Below the pieces are notes generated by a model that saw only the letters and a list, made by a program, of their open reading frames with translations, had not been told where the DNA came from and did no database searches. Of a stretch of DNA of 64,000 nt, positions 27,763 through 35,338 are shown in pieces. The stretch comes from Bog-473 sp963742035 (GTDB taxonomy: Bacteria; Actinomycetota; Acidimicrobiia; Acidimicrobiales; RAAP-2): assembly GCA_963742035.1 (NCBI GenBank), contig CAVUKH010000013.1:186001-250000 (forward strand), written 5' to 3'. The translations under genes were made by a program, and so were the position numbers. The stretch's first letter is position 1; each line of letters opens with the position of its first letter.

Positions 27763-27975
27763 CTAGACCAGTACCCAGATCATCCAACCGACGAGAGCCC
27801 AGGGAAGAATGACCAGAGCAACCGCGAGCGCCGCCCACAATCCAACGGACCCTTGAGATCGGTGGCCCCCGCCCACTGGTTCGAAGAGACACAGCTGCTC
27901 ATTGAGCGTGAGCCGACTACGGCTGAGAACTGGGTGCTCGTCCACGTGGTACGCGGCGTGTTGAGCGACATTCAC
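27763..27975 (-). CDS. single-span membrane microprotein, 70 aa
   Basis: Read from GTG 27975 with the strong site AGGAGG eight bases upstream. The N-terminal 45 residues are polar (VNVAQHAAYHVDEHPVLSRS, RLTLNEQLCLFEPVGGGHR). The C-terminal 25 form one hydrophobic helix, SVGLWAALAVALVILPWALV then GWMIWVLV. The topology suggests a small membrane-anchored regulator or subunit. It lies between the channel-like gene and the response regulator, all on the minus strand. No family recognised. Confidence 0.7.
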   Translation of the reverse strand: MNVAQHAAYHVDEHPVLSRSRLTLNEQLCLFEPVGGGHRSQGSVGLWAALAVALVILPWALVGWMIWVLV

Positions 27976-28210
27976 AGGTTCCGACCTCCTGCATACGGGA
28001 CTCCGTGTCGAATGCCTCAAGGCTACTGAATCGCGCCGGCTCGCACAACAAAGAGACAACAGAAGAGCACGATGGTCTTCCCTGACGCGCACATCTATCC
28101 CACGACGCTCAGGAAGGAATCACTCGAAGGAGTGGTTCTTCGGAGGAGTCATCCCCAAGAATCCGGTATCCGCCCGCGCTGCCCCGGGGCCCTCCGAGTG
28201 GTGGCGCTCC

Positions 28211-28861
28211 TCAGTCGACCGGCTTCGTCTGGCGATGGTAATCACCGAGGATGCCCCTGACCGCAGCAGATGCAGCCTGAGCGCGGTTGCGGACACCGAG
28301 CTTGGCGTACAGATGGCGCAGCTGCGTCTTGACCGTGTTCTCACTGATGTAGAGGTGAGTCCCAAGTTCACGATTCGTCATACCTGTCGAGAGGAGGGAT
28401 AAGAGTTCGCTCTCGCGCTCCGTCAAGCCAATGTCCCGGCCCGGCCAACGCAGCGCTTCGTCTATCTGTGCGTGCTGCGACCTCTGCGTGAGAACGATCT
28501 GCTCACCCTTCGCGGTGGCCTTGATTCCATCGATGATCTGCTCTCGCGGCACCGCCTTTGAAATGAACCCTTGGGCGCCGGCTCGGAGAGCACGACGGAC
28601 TGCCTGAGGCTGATCGGAGAAGCTGAAGACAACGATGGCCCCGTTACTGGGATCGGCACCGAGAGAACGGACCCGCTCATCGAGAGCACCGACTTCTCCG
28701 TACGTGTCAAGAAGCGTGACATCGACCTTTTGCCGTGGTCTCGCCTTGACGTCCATCTCAACGACCTGGATCTCCTGTTCGCTGGGGCGCAGGAGCGAGC
28801 GCAACCCCTCGAGGACGATCATGTAGTCGTTGACGAGTGCAACTCGGATGGGCTTGGCCAT
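28211..28861 (-). CDS. NarL/FixJ-type LuxR response regulator
   Basis: A 216-residue two-domain regulator. The receiver domain (1-125) has the acidic Asn11-Asp12 pocket, phospho-acceptor Asp52 in VTLLDTYGE, Ser in VVFSFSDQ and Lys in GFISKAV, so phosphorylation looks possible. The DNA-binding domain (about 145-205) is a LuxR helix-turn-helix: LTERESELLSLLSTGMTNRE then YISENTVKTQLRHLYAKLGV. No histidine kinase gene is nearby, so it is an orphan. A palindrome (28895-28908) lies about 35 bases before its start codon, which would allow autoregulation or control by another factor. Confidence 0.93.
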   Translation of the reverse strand: MAKPIRVALVNDYMIVLEGLRSLLRPSEQEIQVVEMDVKARPRQKVDVTLLDTYGEVGALDERVRSLGADPSNGAIVVFSFSDQPQAVRRALRAGAQGFISKAVPREQIIDGIKATAKGEQIVLTQRSQHAQIDEALRWPGRDIGLTERESELLSLLSTGMTNRELGTHLYISENTVKTQLRHLYAKLGVRNRAQAASAAVRGILGDYHRQTKPVD

Positions 28862-29423
28862 GCGCCCACTGTACGGTCATCCCCCTTTTCAAACCACCCG
28901 ATCGGGTGATTGATCGTGCTGGTTCGTCAGCAAGCCCGACGAGACCATGAGATCGCAGAGGGACCCTCACTGCGCCGCAAGGGTCCTTCAGACTCCCAAT
29001 GCGTCAGAACGACGGTGTGGAGACCGTCACGCGGCGGGTCGAGTGAGTGGACGAACAGAAACTCGACAAATGTCTGGATCGCTTGCCACGAAGACAAGGC
29101 CGTTGTCCGGGACGGCCCGGCGAACTCGTGCCCGCAGGCGCCACGGAATGGGGGGCATCAGCAGATCACCCGTGCGATCGGAGCAACAGGGAACGGGAGG
29201 CGACTCCGCCCTGCGAGGAAATCATTCCCGAACTCTCCAACGCGAAACCTGCGTCGTGCCGTACCGCCGGACCATGCATCCGTCACGTGCCGCGGTTCGG
29301 TTTCTGTCACTCGTGACCTCAGGCAAATCACACGCACGTTCTCCAACGGACGGTGCGTGAGCGAATGCGTTCTTGGGTACTGGGACCTCCAAGGAGGATT
29401 CACGGAGAGGATTGGAGAAGGGG
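28862..29423. promoter_or_regulatory. divergent intergenic region, about 560 bp
   Basis: The region between the response regulator (minus) and the MFS gene (plus). It contains the CACCCGATCGGGTG palindrome and an inverted repeat GTCAC-TC-GTGAC at 29306-29317. Plus-strand frames of 90-180 codons cross it but have unnatural composition. Confidence 0.45.
28895..28908. promoter_or_regulatory. palindromic operator, copy 1
   Basis: CACCCGATCGGGTG is a perfect 14-bp palindrome. With its right flank (ATTGA) it is identical over 19 bp to the copy at 31157-31175. It sits 34-47 bases upstream of the response regulator start. Confidence 0.65.
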
Positions 29424-31001
29424 ATGGCGACGATTACCACTGACGATCTGCAACGGTCGAACGGAGATCAGGCACCCGAGGGAGTGATCCGGAGCCTCAT
29501 ACCGGCCCGGCTCGACCGTCTGGGTTGGTCGCGTTTCCATACCCGGATGGTCATTGCCCTCGGTGTGGCGTGGGTGCTGGACGGCCTCGAGATCACGATC
29601 GCCAGCAACGCCGAGGGGCTGATCAGCCAGAAGCAAGCCCTGAACCTCTCCTCCTCCGAAGTGGCATTCGCCGTGGGCACTGTTTACCTCCTCGGCGAGG
29701 TGGCCGGTGCGCTCTTCTTCGGGCGGATGTCGGACAAATTCGGACGGCGGAACCTGTTCATGATCACCCTTGGCGTCTACCTGTTCGGAGGTCTGCTCAC
29801 GGCTTTGACCTTCGGGCACTCGCCGGTTTGGGCCTACTGGGTTTGGGCCTCGCGATTCATCGCCGGCATGGGCATTGGCGGAGAGTACGCGGCCATCAAC
29901 TCCGCCATCGATGAGCTCATCCCAGCCCGGTACCGCGGGCGGGTGGACATCGCCGTGAACGGGACGTATTGGGGCGGTGCGCTCATCGCGACGGTGCTCA
30001 CCATCCTTGTCGTGAACCACTTGCCCGCCAGCTATTCGTGGCGGGTCGCCTTCCTGGCCGGTCCGGTGTTGGGCTTCGTCATCCTCTTCGTGCGAAAAAA
30101 CCTCCCCGAGAGCCCGCGCTGGCTCCTGATGCACGGGCGGGAGGACGAAGCTGAAGCCGCTGTCGCCGAAATCGAGCAGCAAGCGCAACGTAGTGGCGGC
30201 ACCCTCGGCGAGGTAGACGAGTCCAAGGCCATTGAGATCACTCCCGCCAACGACATCGGCTTCGTGGCCCTGGCGCGAACGTTGTTCGTCCATTACCCAC
30301 GTCGGGCCATCCTCGGCGCGAGTCTGATGATCACGCAGTCTTTCCTCTACAACGCAATCTTCTTCACCTACGCGCTGGTGCTCACCAAGATCTATAACGT
30401 CCCGGCGACGGACACGGCCTATTACTTCATCTTCTTTGCTCTGGGAAATCTCATTGGGCCGTTGACCATCGGGCATCTCTTTGACACCATCGGGCGGCGG
30501 CGAATGATTGCCGGCACCTACATCCTTTCCGGTGCACTCCTCGCGTTCAGCGCAGTTCTGTTCGATGCGGGTGTCCTTAACGCGGTGACGCAGACAGCGT
30601 GCTGGTGCGTGATCTTCTTCTTCGCGTCTGCCGGTGCGTCGGCGGCCTACCTGACCGTGAGCGAGATCTTCCCGGTGGAGGTGAGAGCCAAGGCCATCGC
30701 CGTCTTCTTCGCAATCGCCCAGACTTTCGGAGCGTTCGGTCCCTGGCTCTATGGTGAGCTCATCGGGAACGGCCAGGACCATTTCAAGCTGTTCATCGGC
30801 TACCTCATCGGGGCTGGAGTAATGGTCCTCGGCGGAGTGATCGCGGCCTTCCTCGGTGTGGATGCCGAACAGCGGTCGCTCGAAGACATTGCCCAGCCAC
30901 TTTCCGCCGTCGGGCCGTCACCCCATCTTTCGGCAGTGACCGGCGCGCCTCGGTCTCCGGCGGCACGGTCGGTGATTTCGCCGTCGTCCCGCCCTGGTTG
31001 A
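29424..31001 (+). CDS. MFS transporter (sugar porter/AAHS-like)
   Basis: A 525-residue, 12-helix transporter. Major-facilitator motifs are clear: GVAWVLDGLEITIASNAEG in helix 1, GRMSDKFGRRNLF (motif A, loop 2-3), SRFIAGMGIGGEYAAINSAI (helix 4) and PESPRWLLMHGRE at the end of the N-half, the sugar-porter/metabolite:H+ symporter pattern. The second half repeats motif A as GHLFDTIGRRRMIAGTYI. Substrate not predictable, perhaps an organic acid or sugar. The start is ATG 29424 with GGAGAAGGGG upstream. It is divergent from the response regulator and followed by the second palindrome copy. Confidence 0.94.
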   Translation: MATITTDDLQRSNGDQAPEGVIRSLIPARLDRLGWSRFHTRMVIALGVAWVLDGLEITIASNAEGLISQKQALNLSSSEVAFAVGTVYLLGEVAGALFFGRMSDKFGRRNLFMITLGVYLFGGLLTALTFGHSPVWAYWVWASRFIAGMGIGGEYAAINSAIDELIPARYRGRVDIAVNGTYWGGALIATVLTILVVNHLPASYSWRVAFLAGPVLGFVILFVRKNLPESPRWLLMHGREDEAEAAVAEIEQQAQRSGGTLGEVDESKAIEITPANDIGFVALARTLFVHYPRRAILGASLMITQSFLYNAIFFTYALVLTKIYNVPATDTAYYFIFFALGNLIGPLTIGHLFDTIGRRRMIAGTYILSGALLAFSAVLFDAGVLNAVTQTACWCVIFFFASAGASAAYLTVSEIFPVEVRAKAIAVFFAIAQTFGAFGPWLYGELIGNGQDHFKLFIGYLIGAGVMVLGGVIAAFLGVDAEQRSLEDIAQPLSAVGPSPHLSAVTGAPRSPAARSVISPSSRPG

Positions 31002-31372
31002 CGGGGACCGGAGACTCCTCGTCTCCACACGAGGTCGCCGTTCGCTGCGGATAAGGACCGCCGCGCCCCATCGTCGGTGATCGACGTGATCCGGTCTGCC
31101 CGGGTCGGCCCGATGCGAGCGCTACAGCTTGGTCCCGCCAGAGGGCGATCCATAATCACCCGATCGGGTGATTGACCCAGAGAGTCCTTTTGAACAACGC
31201 TGAAGGGTGCGATAGGTCAACGATGAGACAACGACGACCGGATATCCGACGGGGCAAGGAAGGTCGAGAGACCCGAAGGCTTCGAGTGGAGCCCCTCGAG
31301 GACTCCACCCTCCAGAACCTCTCGAGTGGAGGAGGCCTCGGAATCGTTCAGCAGGGTTAAAGCGAGGGTGGA
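31002..31372. promoter_or_regulatory. intergenic region upstream of STAS gene, about 370 bp
   Basis: Contains a small hairpin after the MFS gene (GGAGAC/GTCTCC, 31010-31026), the 20-bp palindrome, and a leader with TCGAGTGGAG repeated at 31282-31291 and 31322-31331 around a CTCCAC element that can pair with either copy. No convincing gene. Confidence 0.45.
31154..31173. promoter_or_regulatory. palindromic operator, copy 2
   Basis: AATCACCCGATCGGGTGATT is a perfect 20-bp palindrome, 153 bases after the MFS stop and 200 bases before the STAS start. Its core and right flank match copy 1 over 19 bp. Confidence 0.65.
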
Positions 31373-31720
31373 ATGTACGTAACGGTTGAGCCATTCGGCA
31401 TCACATGTCACGATTTCGATGGTGGTCGCATCTTTGCCCTGACGGGCGAACTCGACGCAAGCACCTGTCGGGGGCTTCCCGAAGCCTTGATCGGACCCCC
31501 TGGGGCTCTCATCGTCGTCGATCTGTGTGATCTCACCTTCATGGACTCCTCGGGGCTGGGCGCCATCCACGCGGCGCGACGAGTGGCGCTCAATCACGGG
31601 GGAACCCTCGTCGTCACTCGTCCCAACCCGATGGTTTCCCGGGTCCTCGAGATCACGGGCCTCGACACCTGGGTCGCAGATTGGGATCCGCAATGGTCGA
31701 ACGACTCCAGGAATGGATAA
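31373..31720 (+). CDS. STAS domain anti-sigma factor antagonist
   Basis: A 115-residue single STAS domain, SpoIIAA/RsbV type. FALTGELDAST is the first core strand and VVDLCDLTFMDSSGLGAIHA carries the D-S-S-G site, where Ser59 corresponds to the serine phosphorylated by the partner anti-sigma kinase. The last helix follows MVSRVLEITGLD. When unphosphorylated such proteins bind the anti-sigma kinase and free a sigma factor (family knowledge). No kinase or sigma gene is adjacent, so the partner lies elsewhere. The start has AGGGTGG close upstream, and a repeat-rich leader precedes it. Confidence 0.93.
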   Translation: MYVTVEPFGITCHDFDGGRIFALTGELDASTCRGLPEALIGPPGALIVVDLCDLTFMDSSGLGAIHAARRVALNHGGTLVVTRPNPMVSRVLEITGLDTWVADWDPQWSNDSRNG

Positions 31721-31733
31721 GGCCCGACCAAAG

Positions 31734-32306
31734 TCAGAGACGTAGTCGGCGCTCGAATGCGGCTTTGTCGAAAAGGACATTCGAATCCAGCGGTCTGCCG
31801 TTGAGCCACGCAGCTGGAGTTCCCTGCGGATCCTGACTCTGGTAGAGGGCCTCTTGGCGCAGCACCCACTCTTCGTACCGACCCTGTCGCACGCCGGCGG
31901 CGAAGTCCGACCCGGTGATGCCCGCGTCAGTGGCCAGTTGCAGCAGGACCTCCACTGAGAACCCGCCCGTTCCCTCGGGCGGCTGCGCGGCGAAGAGCGT
32001 CACGCGTAGTTCGTCGAAGCGACCGATCTCTGCCGCGAGAGCCAGAGCGTTGTCTGCTCGCACGGACTCCGGCCCGAGGAAACAACGCATCCGATATTCC
32101 GCGGCCAGCGCACCAGCGTCCCGAGCGGCCGCGAGCACCGGCCCGTTGAGCTCTTCAAACTGTCGGCAATAGGGGCACTGGGGATCCTCGTAGAGAACGA
32201 TGTGGTGATGCGCTTCTGCGCTCCCCAGGAAAACGCCGCCCTCGGCGGTATGCCCCGAGGGCGTGACCGTTGGACCGGTCGAATGCATCCCGTTCCCCGC
32301 GCTCAC
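31734..32306 (-). CDS. DsbA-like thioredoxin-fold protein
   Basis: A 190-residue protein with a redox CPYC motif (Cys44-Cys47 in LYEDPQCPYCRQFEELNGPV), a helical insert (ADNALALAAEIGRFDELRVT) and a closing TPAAWLNGRPL in which the Thr-Pro of the thioredoxin fold's cis-Pro loop appears. This is the DsbA/FrnE-type DSBA fold. No signal peptide or membrane anchor is present, so it should be cytoplasmic: perhaps a reductase, or a mycothiol- or arsenate-type partner. Start at GTG 32306, or alternatively ATG 32288 (with GGGGAACGGG upstream). It converges with the STAS gene, stops 13 bp apart. Confidence 0.88.
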   Translation of the reverse strand: MSAGNGMHSTGPTVTPSGHTAEGGVFLGSAEAHHHIVLYEDPQCPYCRQFEELNGPVLAAARDAGALAAEYRMRCFLGPESVRADNALALAAEIGRFDELRVTLFAAQPPEGTGGFSVEVLLQLATDAGITGSDFAAGVRQGRYEEWVLRQEALYQSQDPQGTPAAWLNGRPLDSNVLFDKAAFERRLRL

Positions 32307-32412
32307 CGGAGGCCGGCCCGGAAGTGTGATCGCCGCCGCCGCCGGGCACGTGTCTCGAAGTACGTCGGTCGTCGCTTTCTTTCAACATGCATGGCGATCC
32401 TCCGGGGTGCGG

Positions 32413-33045
32413 TCAATCGACGCCGTGTCTGAAGACGATACTCACGCGCGCTCCCGCCGACTTCACCTTGGGGACGCTGTGCTCGAAGCGGCGCTGCGTC
32501 TGACCCCCCGTGACGAGGAGGTCCCCACGGTTGAGTTCGAAGGCGCGTGATCTCCCCCCTCCTTTCGGACGGAGCAGGAACCTCCGTGCCGCGCCGAGGG
32601 ATACCAGGGCAACAACAGGATCGACGATGTCGCTGGGTATGCGGTCGCAGTGCCAGGCGACGCTATCGGCGCCATCGCGGTAGAGGTTGATCCCCACTGA
32701 GTCGAACCGGACGTCGTAGCCTGCCGACAGCGCCGAGCGTGCATCTTCGAGCCATCCATGTGCGACATCGGTGTGATTCTCGATTCTCTGCCACGCAGTC
32801 AGCCGGGGCTCGTCAACCTGCCGGTCGTACATCCAGCGACGCCGCTGGGTCCAGGCGACGTCGTGCAGCAGCTCCTCAAAGGCGCGGTCGGAACCCGACA
32901 TCCAGCCCGGGCAGTGATCCACCCAGGAGTCCTCGTCGAGGTGCGTCCGTTCGAGGCAGGAGAAGGAGACGTCGACGGTGGTGCTCTGGTGTGCCCAGAG
33001 CGAGGGCTGCCAGGCAACGGCCGGTGCGGTCGTGGCTTTTCCCAT
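32413..33045 (-). CDS. alkB: AlkB-type 2-oxoglutarate/Fe(II) dioxygenase
   Basis: A 210-residue protein that would remove alkyl groups from DNA bases oxidatively. Iron ligands His132-Cys-Asp134 (WHCDRI) and His189 (FEHSVPK), plus the 2-oxoglutarate-binding Arg200 and Arg206 (RVSIVFR), are present in the expected spacing. Other AlkB features are FDSVGINLYRDGADSVAWHC, VALVSLGAARRFLLRP and LNRGDLLVTGG. The gene stands 106 bp from the DsbA-like gene on the same strand. It could pair functionally with the photolyase region in DNA-damage protection (inference). The gene symbol is a family name; orthology to E. coli alkB is not proven. Confidence 0.92.
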   Translation of the reverse strand: MGKATTAPAVAWQPSLWAHQSTTVDVSFSCLERTHLDEDSWVDHCPGWMSGSDRAFEELLHDVAWTQRRRWMYDRQVDEPRLTAWQRIENHTDVAHGWLEDARSALSAGYDVRFDSVGINLYRDGADSVAWHCDRIPSDIVDPVVALVSLGAARRFLLRPKGGGRSRAFELNRGDLLVTGGQTQRRFEHSVPKVKSAGARVSIVFRHGVD

Positions 33046-33284
33046 ACGACAGTTGTACCGGGGGAGCCCGCTGCGCCGAACACTCCGCGCGGTGAGGAGG
33101 GGAGACGTCGGTCAGGCATGGCACGCTCACCCGGAGCGATGGCCCTGGCTGCTACCGGCACTGCCCACGAGAGCTGGGATCATCCGAATTTGAGGGGATC
33201 GGCACCGGCCACATGGTGGCGACGATGCGTCGTGATGATTTCGGGCGCTCGCAGTCAGACCTCGTTCCACGCCGCTGCGAAGGG

Positions 33285-34445
33285 CTACGGAATGACGCGG
33301 CGTTCCACGAGTCCGCCGATGGCCTCCCAGTCGAATCCGAGCTCGAGGAGGATCTCCTCGGTGTGCTGACCGAGCTCAGGCGCCCCGGTCACCTCGGTCT
33401 CCCGCCCTGCACCGACGTCTGCGGGCGCTGCGATGGCGGTGCGGCCCCCCTCCATGGGTCGGAACACCCCGGCGTGCTGCATGATCGGGTCGGCGGCAAC
33501 CTCGTCGAAGCTCTGGACCGGGTCCCACCACACGTCGTGCGTGTCGAAGACGGCGGCCCACTCGTCGAGGGGTCGCTTGGCGAACTCCCCGTCGAGAATG
33601 GCAATGAGGTCGTCCCGGTGCCTGATGAGACCGAAAAAGTCACTGAAGCGCTCGTCGGTGAGCAGGTCCTGACGGCCGACAGCGGCTGCGACATTGGGCC
33701 AGTGGCGTGTTGCCTCGAGGCCGAGAAGGAAGAACCAGCGCCCGTCGCCCGCCTGATAGCAGGCCAGCATCGGGTTGTAGAGGGCACGGCGCAGCCCGGC
33801 CTCGGGCGCTTCGCCGTTGGTGTACGCAGCCAGATCCGAGCTGACGACATAGGCACCCGTTCGCACGAGCGACGTCTGCACGACGCGGCCGGTGCCGGTG
33901 CGTTCGCGGTCGAACAACGCGGCGGTGATCGCAGCGACGAGGGCGAGTCCGGTGGTGTGGTCGCCCATCGCAGGACGTTGTACGGGAGGTTCACCGGCGC
34001 CGACCAACGCTCCGACCACGCCTGATCGCGACCAGAACGCACCGATGTCGTACCCGGCGCGATCCGCGGCGGGTCCATCGGTGCCGTAACCCGTGAGCAG
34101 GCCGTAAATCAGCCGAGGGTTGCGTTCCAGCAGTGAGGCCGGATCCATACCGAGGCGTTGGAGACCGCCGGGCCGTATGTTGGTCACGAACACGTCGGCG
34201 CGGTCGATGAGCGTGAGCATGATGGCTCTACCCTCGTCCGACGCCAGATCAAGGACGATGCTGCGCTTGCCTCTGTTGTCCTGAGAGAAATAGGCGTTCG
34301 CCGTGTTGCCTCGCTGCGGATCTCCGGCATGGGGCTCGACCTTGATCACCTCTGCGCCCCAATCGCCCAACATCGCCGCGGCCGACGGTACGGCCAGTGC
34401 GATACCCAGTTCCAGCACCCGGACCCCCGCGAGCGGCGGGTTCAT
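33285..34445 (-). CDS. CaiB/BaiF family (class III) CoA-transferase
   Basis: A 386-residue CoA-transferase that moves CoA between carboxylic acids. The start domain MNPPLAGVRVLELGIALAVP, WGAEVIKVEPHAGDPQRG, FVTNIRPGGLQRLGMDPASL and the catalytic Asp162 in MGDHTTGLALV are all in family positions. The C-terminal part carries ARFSDF-like ERFSDFFG and PLDEWAAVFDTHDVWWDPV. The start is ATG 34445; the longer open frame upstream to 35006 has no family-like content. Its substrate is unknown. It is monocistronic here, with about 240 bp before alkB and 450 bp upstream. Confidence 0.93.
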   Translation of the reverse strand: MNPPLAGVRVLELGIALAVPSAAAMLGDWGAEVIKVEPHAGDPQRGNTANAYFSQDNRGKRSIVLDLASDEGRAIMLTLIDRADVFVTNIRPGGLQRLGMDPASLLERNPRLIYGLLTGYGTDGPAADRAGYDIGAFWSRSGVVGALVGAGEPPVQRPAMGDHTTGLALVAAITAALFDRERTGTGRVVQTSLVRTGAYVVSSDLAAYTNGEAPEAGLRRALYNPMLACYQAGDGRWFFLLGLEATRHWPNVAAAVGRQDLLTDERFSDFFGLIRHRDDLIAILDGEFAKRPLDEWAAVFDTHDVWWDPVQSFDEVAADPIMQHAGVFRPMEGGRTAIAAPADVGAGRETEVTGAPELGQHTEEILLELGFDWEAIGGLVERRVIP

Positions 34446-34896
34446 GAGGACGCCACCGGGTCGCTTCCGAGGGCGCTCCGGTTCGATCGGCCCGAACCGG
34501 GACGTTTCCCGACCCGGTCCCCAACGAGCGAAATGGGCATGACCTACTACATCGCACCTTTCGTCGCACTTCAAACGGGCCCTCTGAGACCTGTGGTTCG
34601 GGTTCAGCCGTCTTCTCCGACTGGAGAACGACGCAGACCACGGCGAGGCACCCCGCAGCCAGCCACGCCCTCTTGGATCGTCACCTGCGGCAGGTCTCAG
34701 GTCATCCATGCCATCACGACCAGGAGCAGAGAGGTGGCGACGCGGAGGATCAGGAGGGGAGGTCTGCCCCCAGGGCTCACTGCGGTTCCGATGACGCGGA
34801 CGTGGAGCGGCAGATGCCCCAACAACCACCACCGTTGTGCGCGGTTCGTTCAGTCGGGCCACCACTCCTCTGGAGGGACGAGCTCGCCGCTGAGCT
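34446..34896. other. non-coding stretch, about 450 bp
   Basis: The upstream region of the CoA-transferase gene. Open frames occur but none has a motif. No repeat was noted. Confidence 0.4.
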
Positions 34897-35037
34897 TCAT
34901 CCAGAGCTCGGTCGATGGTCCTTGCACGTCCAGAGTGGGCCCACCCTGCCCTCGACATCGATTCCTGTTGCGTTGTGGACGCGGGTGAGTTCCTTGCTGC
35001 ACCCACCCTGCGAACAGGTGGCGATCTGATCGGTCAT
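34897..35037 (-). CDS. possible Cys/His microprotein, 46 aa
   Basis: Read from ATG 35037 (MTDQIATCSQGGCSKELTRV) to TGA 34897. It has Cys8-x4-Cys13 and Cys38-x2-His41, a spacing that could bind zinc, and CTCGGAG six bases before the ATG. The surrounding region has no other good gene. Composition is natural and not arginine-rich like the antisense frames nearby. Not recognised; chance remains possible. Confidence 0.45.
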   Translation of the reverse strand: MTDQIATCSQGGCSKELTRVHNATGIDVEGRVGPLWTCKDHRPSSG

Positions 35038-35338
35038 TCGACTCCGAGAGGTATGCGATTTCCGGGCACGGGGCTCTGTCGGCCCGACCGGGGAACGACG
35101 CGACGACGCCACGAGGCCACGGCTCCACGGATCGAGGCGATGAGGAACCGGGCGGAATTGGCGCGGCGCGGGTTCTCGGTCCTTGCACACCACGGGCGGC
35201 GCGCGGCCGTGCGGCCTTGGGTTCCCCGCGACGAGCGGGTGAGCCGACTGACACGAGTGTCAGGGATTGGCTATATTCCCGCTATTGGGGTTGTCCATGT
35301 CGGCACCATGTGGCCGTGGGCCGGACTGATCCGGGGGA
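35038..35338. other. non-coding stretch before the ABC transporter operon
   Basis: About 300 bp that should contain the promoter of the transporter operon (plus strand). GACACGAGTGTC at 35249-35260 is a perfect 12-bp palindrome and could be an operator. No gene seen. Confidence 0.4.

Noticed and set aside
28910..29443. Overlapping plus-strand frames before the MFS gene, one beginning with a MDEQKLDK-like peptide
   Set aside because: The start looks natural for a few codons, but composition then becomes random and Cys/Arg-rich. At most a decayed gene; not strong enough to report.
29400..30782. A 460-codon antisense frame opposite the MFS gene
   Set aside because: Acidic and Gly/His-rich shadow of membrane-helix codons.
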